DNA of 64,000 nucleotides from Bacteroidales bacterium (GTDB lineage: Bacteria > Bacteroidota > Bacteroidia > Bacteroidales > F082). The position numbers and the translations under genes were made by a program. Shown here piece by piece: positions 12,201 through 16,929 of the stretch. The notes beneath the pieces are model-generated. The model was not told the DNA's origin, searched no databases, and worked only from the letters and a program-made list of their open reading frames with translations. The DNA is taken from positions 1-64,000 of the forward strand of contig JAKSMU010000009.1 of NCBI GenBank assembly GCA_024400455.1, written 5' to 3'. Within the stretch, counting starts at the first letter, position 1. The number at the start of each line of letters is the position of its first letter.

Positions 12201-13623
12201 CTTCCGCAATCGTGTTATTGTTGGCGTCCTTAATGCTACCATAAAGCAAAGTCTTCACGCGCCATTGCGCAAATCCTTGATAATCATTGCCGTTTTTCGG
12301 ACGTTTGGAGAAAGGATTCGGAATCGTGGCATATTCATAACGGTAAGGATAAGCCGCATCTTCGGTCTCCAAAGTCTCCCAATATTCGTAAGTGTCGAGA
12401 TTCGGATGGTCGACGCCGACAAAACCGCCATTGCCACGATACACGATTTCGACATCGGCGGGATGCAGCGAGTGAATCGGCAGCGAAGCATCGGAATAAT
12501 AGCTCCAGGTATGATCTTCCATGTCGTTCAGCACGACCTTATCGGCAAAAACGCCCGAATTGACATCGACCTTTTCGACCGCCACCAATGACGACAAATA
12601 ACCATCCTTCACAGCAATAGCGCGTATCATGCTGCCTATAGGTGCCTGAAACGGAGCGACATACAGGGTTCCGTTATGCACATCAGGGTCTGGCCCGTTG
12701 ATGGTATAATAGATGGAAACGTCCCCCAACTCGTGACTCAAAGTGACGATGGCCGGATTATCATGTGTGTAGGAAATCACCGGTTTTTCCAGCATATCCG
12801 GATTGAAATAGGTGATGGTCTTTCGGCTTGATGAACTCGTTTCGCCAAACGACGCCACACAAGTCAAAACGGCCTCCTTGACCGTCGGCACCGCACTGTA
12901 ATAGTCAACCGAAATGTTTTGTCCGTGATTGTCAACGATTCGCGCATCGTTATCCATGTCATTGGACAAAGTCCATTCATAAACGATGCCTTCCGCCGAC
13001 GATTGAGGTGCCTGCGGCACCAGCACGCCATCCATCAGATAGAAATCATACTGCTGACCACCGTGCGTGAAATGGTAATAGGCATAGCCTGGCGTGTGAT
13101 AAACCGTTGATGCCGAGTAGTTTTCCATGCCCAATTCATGCACCATGTCAGCGCCCAAAATGAAAGGTTCCGTCATGGTTTCGGAATGGTCTTCCTCGTC
13201 GACGGCACGCAACACTGTATTGTTCGTGTTGTTGTTGGCCGCCTCCCAACGCGTACCCGTAAAACGGATGTAATAATAGCGCATGGTCGAATAACGGTAG
13301 TAAATCCGCTCCCCATTCACCGTCCAAGTGGTGGAATTGTAGGAAGTGTTGATAGTCAGGCCCGAAGCATAATGCAGATAATAAGTCGTTTCGCCATCGA
13401 GATAGGAAAACTTGCCATTGCCCGAGTCGGGACCTGTCCACAGACAAGTGGCGGCATCGAAAGCCGTCACATCCGCAATCTGGTTGTTCACATGGGCCAG
13501 GAAATGCGAGTTTCCTCCCATTTCATAATGGAATACATAGGTGGCGGCTCGCAGCGCACCATGTCCCATAAGAACGAGCCACACCATTAATAGTACCTTA
13601 AGAAAAGTAGTTTTTCTTGTCAT
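3235..13623 (-). CDS. giant T9SS surface protein with YGGG/FGGG beta-helix-like repeats
   Basis: 3462 aa from the ATG at 13621-13623, which opens a clear signal peptide (residues 1-27, ending ALRAA); an ATG at 13675-13677 would add 18 residues. Visible layout: an N-terminal region rich in Tyr/Thr; a chitobiase-C-like segment (YYTINGPDPDV, ~residue 315); ~770-1525, dozens of short repeats of the type G-x-V-Y/F-GGG, each joined to a V-x-V-x-GG strand, typical of a repetitive beta-solenoid; ~2400-2460, another solenoid stretch (GGGVYLDG); ~2590-2740, GLUG-like motifs (GGLVG, MAGLVA); and a T9SS type A sorting domain in the last ~80 residues (LSSGLYLLRM, then KIIINN). The product should be exported by Sec, pass the outer membrane through T9SS and be anchored outside, presumably for adhesion or matrix. 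Its promoter carries direct repeats shared with a divergent AraC-type regulator. Confidence 0.9.
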   Translation of the reverse strand: MTRKTTFLKVLLMVWLVLMGHGALRAATYVFHYEMGGNSHFLAHVNNQIADVTAFDAATCLWTGPDSGNGKFSYLDGETTYYLHYASGLTINTSYNSTTWTVNGERIYYRYSTMRYYYIRFTGTRWEAANNNTNNTVLRAVDEEDHSETMTEPFILGADMVHELGMENYSASTVYHTPGYAYYHFTHGGQQYDFYLMDGVLVPQAPQSSAEGIVYEWTLSNDMDNDARIVDNHGQNISVDYYSAVPTVKEAVLTCVASFGETSSSSRKTITYFNPDMLEKPVISYTHDNPAIVTLSHELGDVSIYYTINGPDPDVHNGTLYVAPFQAPIGSMIRAIAVKDGYLSSLVAVEKVDVNSGVFADKVVLNDMEDHTWSYYSDASLPIHSLHPADVEIVYRGNGGFVGVDHPNLDTYEYWETLETEDAAYPYRYEYATIPNPFSKRPKNGNDYQGFAQWRVKTLLYGSIKDANNNTIAEGGLVDAESKIYFVPNSEDLRMMVEFEAVWTKAYVVTCTASELNNRLASSDLRGDSYETNFIIVTGGNSATNLTAANAKKVTISMVMPDGSTDYRNANCYIRPQTVTLSNDCKFEYINMNDNTTTITANNHNLVMGRGVANTAAGGVCANLIQGINGGTTANLNYTIRLESGIFNYLSYVRGNVTGPQISANCTGDANSIKGILGNDLDRAMGNNSLLKIRQELIMGYRPTFSQANRTRETFRVVAKSGDFCSEQNNNIADAHESFYISLGGVYANNVGRRVLIIEGGQFLSIAGGIDEENPADAQSVYIRMKGGSVRGSIYGAAAFAAASGDRKFVITGGKVHGWVAGGCNGTDDNQSGGTLASDTYLYIGGDAEINSNGSTTPINISLGGNVFGAGSGNANQPVTGQVNSTNVIIADDAFVERNVYGGGNLGYSLETANVTVKGGKVFGKVFGGSNQKQGNEVVVTMTGGVVREGVFGGSNVTGTISGNVTMNILGGEIGVHAMGGRSGNVHGGGYGAPTRVMGNIDMTFGSGNSYPVIHGDVYGGSAMGLVNGETPDASKHTFITIQNAHIHGNVYGGGLGDDLHQAHVFGNVNVMVNGGVFGMMDDDSGGSVFGCNNFNGAPQNSVSVNVNGGTIYNCVYGGGNQAGYGGSPLVNVAGGHVYRSVFGAGLGREAKVDGATTVTITGAQTQIDEHVFGGGQEGSVMLSSLVSVADARIGGSVYGGGLGNEAEIGRSTTVTVDGAALVSGNVYGGGDAGDVVQTATVTVKGTAQVNDVFGAGKGTQSDVEGLDLSGKADPATTTSVIISERAVVKGSVYGGAEEGSVRLASDDYAYNTTKVDVENGRVGHNVYGGGKLGLVGGRTIVNMKGGTVEGNVFGGALGRQGTVLVAGLKTVNMTGGLVQGDVYGGSQNSNDTVIMPNPAENLRASAIFVNISGGQIGENVYGGGFYGTITGSVTVNIGKNAILNSPDNQNNVNKPDAESMRIMPLNIEGSVYAGSDWGEIVVGGTFGPQNISGYSNIYVDGSEYDMQAPVNHSFSGNYMNVGGSIYGAGTSSDAGKSGRRIWIRNYGLDTKDETDTYSVCTRSLYTIQRADSVFLENSHITFLGQGDMTSVLATERYGIMYVFSKLRLVNNSTIDLFYPADSLFALESMMLPEGKTLFNALVTDYAVVNFDQLTDNVTYNGKFYPLTDNKIRLDNGDYIAVKYPKQWNPDQTGNPGNSEWMYGELKGFFHMVYPRQYGFAFARPKVTTRENPQLNGGDYSGYWIEQNIYDGGFVSYRDANIFDAEGGNTTASSNYNEPVQGPYINHLPQNGKRDLYEHDREFYRFWEVRGDAGYNWREGVFDALSNGNNNVEYQVTTCHIELPPMLGKYFKITHLDWGDDFAAVDAAKISQNAAGNPNANWIYFDETATNPNAQIFARVDSLYYIDSEHTKGVPVELEKINSLPNNTFGLSIKAEGSIDAIQHFNGTQWVDSETDMLLSVGTVADDNFLNNHRFSATGDITKTPIFTFQLTYSNQLSRNAVLAPVIVVVDQFDDDGNVIYSTEIELVVNTITNIRQSFDQPLYALMFGNGEKNEVFSAKVALPPYAILPGQTSSTFRIAKIEVQNVDDEKPFNLVSMEEFANLQEPDTMTVAMRFGPALTYDNTQGWLSGYENNNPEASLYDVKALMENENPAFLNFILGEADGRSSFGLQFDLFYNGMNFVRKNELIGKILITIEFDNYEEGQNTSFDIAVLVNKRGKATNWYIDGVNGLNTNNGHFADLPKHSLNGVISAGYAPGDNVFVVDKITVSNYNASEWDGSGFGSQGITLYRYSGGHQLSSASALDPGQYKGVLVDVESELAMFNIKLDGLNRVSGRVDEALNPQGLQILPEAPLMSVENNGELSVNNTYLIDNYNLSSTVLGGGVWVKSGAVMNVNGGSVISENRVGNAEGGGVYLDGILNVKDNVSITDNMKSGGRSNVYLANVEQVINIDKSFGLAENSVIGITKNDFPMSPADPTIEWDYTPIALSDKVVMVEQSYANGVFYDDQGIYAVYYDAQNLDLSSNTIYFVKTWVTVVKEQPETFVVNGSDPISITCEEDLAWLISYVNGYNGSQPHAVANAILTANVDMNEHIWVPIGDRYNKFSGVFDGDGYEISGLRNAMTGIDAMGLFGYVSGASAEVKNTFALSGNMLSPDRAYMGSIAGVVMNGAKVYGCEGALTLIALKDNAIMGGLVGLLDGNSVLHSSISVANLQGFQMGGLVGEARQNASVMNCYAYSKFVGNEGNAFPMAGLVADNAATLRNCYLRIRKENLTNRSAGRMYGFTDRAGEGASIDKCYYFIDDDFVGMLTNDPTPMTDCDYFYEARHPYTYAENYNRIGDEFRGAYLVDILNENAQTIGSEMLPWTRTTSDINDDYPVLKMSNLVTVASRSTDSVLYYNHNLNEAFARFEGESYDAIVAVYTSNDELVSVEQPDNVTLYVNEDVALLQDEASVLNAYVGITLDNSAGYAGANPGNGIPDATDWHMFATPLANAPLGINYLNDFEVYNWWDSNYTPFGTYPFYEDDDASGYFPNDTPRENYDFYCYYEPQYHWINFKRNGVSHWHEDENAEGKHEWIAYGYTDQNNVYQSAGNDEFSVNTSFTNEPELIAGKGYLLAIKDESYLQAFGTMNNGEIQYVDVTKEGAHCPGLNLLGNPYQSYLDFKAFADENSGTGKIWSSPEKAFYTLLDEDKSGYVTYAYDASWNESNYTASRFVNMHQGFFVITQDNTAASFTNAMRSAKGFNTSFRGDDSQPSYPLVNLILTESTGNKEYAVVELGRPEAGGAEKIKTMKNGVSQLYAHYDNHDYSIAFTTVGETSVPIRFKTDEYGTFTLTWNTQNGTFSYLHLIDNQTGMDIDCLNTDNYKFTASPDDYVSRFKLVFSYTGVNENLDASIESFAFFDGNDLIVNGEGRLEIFDVQGHCLLSTDLNGVQNSVSVSGLSSGLYLLRMSYEQGSMSQKIIINN

Positions 13624-13698
13624 TTCTGTTAATTTTGAATTGTTGGTTGTTCCCCTAAAAACAATTTTTCGCTTCATTTGTTCGTATTTTAGAAGGCG

Positions 13699-13706
13699 CA
13701 AAAATA
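13699..13706 (-). promoter_or_regulatory. -7 box of giant surface-protein promoter
   Basis: Minus-strand TATTTTTG lies 76 nt upstream of the chosen ATG (22 nt upstream of the alternative ATG at 13677). The expected -33 region overlaps the first of three direct repeats. Confidence 0.6.
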
Positions 13707-13725
13707 GGAACCACGCCCCGAAGCC

Positions 13726-13801
13726 AAATTGTCGGAACGTCCAACAAAACCTTTGAAAACAAATGATTGTCAAAACAATGAACAAAAATGATTGTCCAAA
13801 C
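13726..13801. promoter_or_regulatory. direct repeats, possible AraC-type operator
   Basis: AAATGATTGTCAAAAC at 13761-13776 and AAATGATTGTCCAAAC at 13786-13801 differ at one position and start 25 bp apart. A weaker relative, AAATTGTCGGAAC, is at 13726-13738. They fill the gap between the giant gene's promoter and the divergent regulator, the usual place for AraC-family half-sites. Binding by the adjacent regulator is inferred. Confidence 0.5.
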
Positions 13802-13829
13802 GTAAAATTTACCTTTTAACAAAAAGATT

Positions 13830-14366
13830 ATGGCACTTTATTTCTTCATATTGCTTCCTATCCTCATTGTCGTGGCATTTTCCACTTTTATCAGCTTAGT
13901 CATTTTCGTAATCTCCCGATTTACAAAATGCCCCCCGACTTCAAAATCAGATACTGAAACCTCTGAAGTTCTTGAAGACCCAGAAGCATTTGCAAACTCA
14001 GGAACCGCAGAAACAACAAGTAAAACACAAAACACTTTAGCACAGAGCCTCATCCATTATCTGATTGAAGAAAAGGTCTACCTCAACCCCGACCTTGACA
14101 TCAATATGATTGCCAACGAATTGCACACCAATCGTTCGTATATCTCGATGATTATCAACCAAAATTTAGGCAAAAACCTAAAAACCATCGTAGCCGAATA
14201 CCGTATACAATATGCGAAAACGCTTTTGCTTGAAAATCCCGAGATGACCTTGGAACGCGTGGCTTTTCTTTCCGGTTTCCGCAGCGATGCACAGTTTGTG
14301 AAGAAATTCAAGGAATTGGAAGGTCTTACGCCACGGCAATGGGCGACTAAAGAATCCTACAAATAA
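13830..14366 (+). CDS. membrane-tethered AraC-family regulator
   Basis: 178 aa. Residues ~4-28 are a single strongly hydrophobic helix; ~30-75 are a polar linker; ~80-175 form an AraC/XylS DNA-binding domain with two helix-turn-helices (DINMIANELHTNRSYIS, then TLERVAFLSGFRSDAQFVKKF) and the family's terminal GLTPRQW. No ligand-binding, histidine-kinase or receiver domain is present, so any signal must come through the membrane helix or a partner. The gene is divergent from the giant surface-protein gene, with direct repeats in the shared intergenic region, which suggests it controls that gene and itself. It is followed without an obvious terminator by cdaA, which has its own promoter. Confidence 0.88.
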   Translation: MALYFFILLPILIVVAFSTFISLVIFVISRFTKCPPTSKSDTETSEVLEDPEAFANSGTAETTSKTQNTLAQSLIHYLIEEKVYLNPDLDINMIANELHTNRSYISMIINQNLGKNLKTIVAEYRIQYAKTLLLENPEMTLERVAFLSGFRSDAQFVKKFKELEGLTPRQWATKESYK

Positions 14367-14421
14367 CCTAAACACCCAAAGGTCAATCCGTGAAAAAGAA
14401 ACAATGAAAAACTTTTTTCAT

Positions 14422-14429
14422 TACTTTTG
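14422..14429 (+). promoter_or_regulatory. -7 box of cdaA promoter
   Basis: TACTTTTG matches TAnnTTTG, 17 nt before the cdaA ATG. Confidence 0.6.
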
Positions 14430-14446
14430 CCGCAAATATCGCAATC

Positions 14447-15217
14447 ATGATTGACCTTTTCATTCAAATACGCGTTGTCGATATCATCGACATCGGATTA
14501 GTTGCCGCGCTTTTATATGGACTTTACACTTTAGTCAAAGGTACCACGGCCACAAGCATTTTCCTTGGCATCGTTGCCATCTGGCTGATTTGGCAAGTAG
14601 TTAAAGCCCTTCAAATGGAACTGCTAAGCAGCATTTTAGGCGCTTTTGTCAGTGTGGGTTTCATTGCGCTCATCATCATTTTCCAACCTGAAATACGACG
14701 GTTTTTGTTTACCATCGGCACTCAGGCGAGAGAAAACAAGCTGTCAAGGAAATTTCATCTTTTCAGAGTCAACAGCAGCAGCATTCTTGATGTTGAAGCC
14801 GTCGCCCGTGCCTGCCAAAACATGTCGGACATCAAGCAAGGCGCACTCATCATCATCACCAAGCAGAATCAGCTCGACGACATTGCCGCCACTGGCGTCG
14901 AAATCAATGCCGATATCAGCAATTCACTGATTGAAAACATTTTCTTCAAGAATAGCCCGCTTCACGATGGTGCCATGATCATCACCAGCAACCGCATCCG
15001 TTCGGCCCGTTGCATCCTTCCTGTCACCAAAAAGACCGACATCCCTGGCCATTACGGACTGCGTCACCGCGCCGCCATCGGTATCACCGAAGAAAACGAC
15101 TGCTTTGTTTTGGTGGTTTCCGAAGAAACTGGCTGCATCAGTCTGGTAAAAAACACCTCAATCACGACTTTAAAACGCGATGAAATTCAAAAAGCAATTG
15201 AAAAAGAGCTGGCATAA
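14447..15217 (+). CDS. cdaA: diadenylate cyclase CdaA
   Basis: 256 aa, the standard length. The enzyme condenses two ATP into cyclic di-AMP, a second messenger for osmotic and cell-wall homeostasis. Three N-terminal transmembrane helices (residues ~14-80) precede a DisA_N/DAC domain carrying the catalytic DGA motif at ~173-175 (LHDGAMII) and the RHR motif at ~206-208 (RHRAAIG). The partner regulator CdaR is not seen, as is usual in Bacteroidota. The next gene, a cell-wall NlpC/P60 lipoprotein, starts 42 bp later on the same strand and may share the transcript. The common Bacteroidota neighbour folP is 13 kb upstream. Confidence 0.95.
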   Translation: MIDLFIQIRVVDIIDIGLVAALLYGLYTLVKGTTATSIFLGIVAIWLIWQVVKALQMELLSSILGAFVSVGFIALIIIFQPEIRRFLFTIGTQARENKLSRKFHLFRVNSSSILDVEAVARACQNMSDIKQGALIIITKQNQLDDIAATGVEINADISNSLIENIFFKNSPLHDGAMIITSNRIRSARCILPVTKKTDIPGHYGLRHRAAIGITEENDCFVLVVSEETGCISLVKNTSITTLKRDEIQKAIEKELA

Positions 15218-15259
15218 CTATCTTTCTCGCACTACTTTTCACCTGCCTCCATATCCAAA

Positions 15260-16129
15260 ATGAAGATTGCAAAAAACTATATCATAACACTTACTGCCAC
15301 TTGCGTATTTTGTCTTTCGGGTTGCACGTTACTGAACAAGTTTTCCCATGACAGCTCCCAAGTCACAGAACAAAGCAAGCCATGTGACACGACAGAAATT
15401 CATGTTAACAAAACAGATATTCACGAAAACAACGATTCCATAATCAACACAGAAACAACCATATACCAGACAGATACCATTCAGCAAGCACAAGACGAAA
15501 TCGCACCGAGCAACGAAAACATGACTGATCTCATTGACAGTCTCATTCATTTTTCCAAACAGTATCTGGGCAAGCCTTACCGCGCCTCCGGCAATGGCCC
15601 CGATGCCTTCGACTGCTCTGGTTTCACCAGTTTCGTCTACGGACATTTCGGAATTGCCTTGAACCGCTCATCCGACACTCAGCCCCAAAACGGCATTGCC
15701 ATCAAAAAACAGAGTGATCTCAAACCGGGCGATTTGGTCTTTTTCTGCGGTCATAGAATCAACGGCCACATCGGCCATGTCGGCATTGTCACCGAAAACG
15801 ATGTGAAAAACCATGTGTTTTCGTTCATCCATTCTTCGTGCAGCAGCGGCGTCATCATCAGCAAGTCGAATGAAGCCTATTATGCATCAAGATATGTTTC
15901 GGCCTGCCGCGTAATCCGCGACTCCATGCCTTCTTTCAAGCACCAAGACCTAAACAAAACCGCTAAGAAAAGCGACATAACCTCAAAGCAATATTACACC
16001 GTCAAAAGCGGTGACACGCTGACTGCAATTGCGCGCAAGCATCAGACAAGCGTCGCTAAATTATGTCAAATCAACCATATAAGCAAAGAAGCGACACTGC
16101 AAATCGGGCAAAAGATTCGCATCAGATAA
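15260..16129 (+). CDS. NlpC/P60-LysM peptidoglycan hydrolase lipoprotein
   Basis: 289 aa. The signal peptide ends in a lipobox with Cys22 (CLSGC). After a polar linker, residues ~95-215 form an NlpC/P60 domain: GKPYRASG at the start, FDCSGF with catalytic Cys119, GDLVFF, and GHIGHVGIV with the catalytic His near 173. A single LysM peptidoglycan-binding domain (YYTVKSGDTLTAIA) occupies the last ~45 residues. It should be a lipid-anchored endopeptidase cutting peptide stems, probably between D-Glu and the diamino acid as is known for the family. It lies 42 bp after cdaA with no clear promoter between. Its stop is 8 bp from the stop of the convergent lipoprotein gene. Confidence 0.93.
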   Translation: MKIAKNYIITLTATCVFCLSGCTLLNKFSHDSSQVTEQSKPCDTTEIHVNKTDIHENNDSIINTETTIYQTDTIQQAQDEIAPSNENMTDLIDSLIHFSKQYLGKPYRASGNGPDAFDCSGFTSFVYGHFGIALNRSSDTQPQNGIAIKKQSDLKPGDLVFFCGHRINGHIGHVGIVTENDVKNHVFSFIHSSCSSGVIISKSNEAYYASRYVSACRVIRDSMPSFKHQDLNKTAKKSDITSKQYYTVKSGDTLTAIARKHQTSVAKLCQINHISKEATLQIGQKIRIR

Positions 16130-16137
16130 GATAAAGC

Positions 16138-16917
16138 CTACTTTATCTCAACAAACTTGTCTGTTTCGTCGTAATAGAGATAAATATACATCTTGCGATA
16201 AGGGTCATAACGCATATAAAGCGCCGGTTCCATATCGTAGTCTTTCTTCGCTTCTTCAACAATGTAGTGATTCATGAAGCAATCGAAAGTGTATCCGGCA
16301 TACAACTTGCCCAAATAGGCTGCATAGTTGTACAGGTCCGTAGTGCTCAGCGTATCAATGGTATAAGTGTAATTCATGGATTGCGAGAAGCCTGCATCTG
16401 CCTTCGACTTGAACCCATCGATAAGGTTATGCTCGGCAAACTGGACCGGAAGCCATTTGCCATTATTCATATCGAACCACGAAGCCACATTGACGCCATT
16501 CAGGTTGTGCTTATAGTAGTTCTCCTCCCAATTATAAAACATATAATCGTCATATTCAACGATTTTACCCGTTATCTCGACTTGCGTCAGCATGACCAGC
16601 CAATTCACGGAATCGACTGGAATGTTATCAGGATTATCGGGAATATATACATTCAAGTCATAATCGCGCAATGTCTCAGCATATGCGGCATACATGATGT
16701 CAAGAAAAACATTCTGGTTAAAGCCTTCCAAAACCTCGGAATAACGGTTCAACTCAACATTCAGACTGTTTGTCACCTTTGCCGTTTCCGGGAAATAGAC
16801 AGCCACATTAGCGCCTTTGCTCTGTTCGATAAACGATTTGGCATAGCGTTTCTCTATCGAGCAACTTGAAAAAGACATGCTCAACACTGCCAACACAAAA
16901 ACAAGTATCCGTTTCAT
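16138..16917 (-). CDS. hypothetical lipoprotein downstream of parC
   Basis: 259 aa from the ATG at 16915-16917; a TTG two codons earlier is rejected. The signal peptide ends in a lipobox (MSFSSC), giving a Cys-anchored protein. The mature part is rich in Tyr, Asn and acidic residues, with repeated YNWEENYY- and YDPYRKMY-like stretches and no catalytic motif I recognise. It begins 12 bp after the parC stop and has no promoter of its own, so it should be read from the parC transcript. Conserved lipoproteins of this sort occur in Bacteroidales; the function is unknown. Confidence 0.8.
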   Translation of the reverse strand: MKRILVFVLAVLSMSFSSCSIEKRYAKSFIEQSKGANVAVYFPETAKVTNSLNVELNRYSEVLEGFNQNVFLDIMYAAYAETLRDYDLNVYIPDNPDNIPVDSVNWLVMLTQVEITGKIVEYDDYMFYNWEENYYKHNLNGVNVASWFDMNNGKWLPVQFAEHNLIDGFKSKADAGFSQSMNYTYTIDTLSTTDLYNYAAYLGKLYAGYTFDCFMNHYIVEEAKKDYDMEPALYMRYDPYRKMYIYLYYDETDKFVEIK

Positions 16918-16929
16918 AACCAACTGTCA

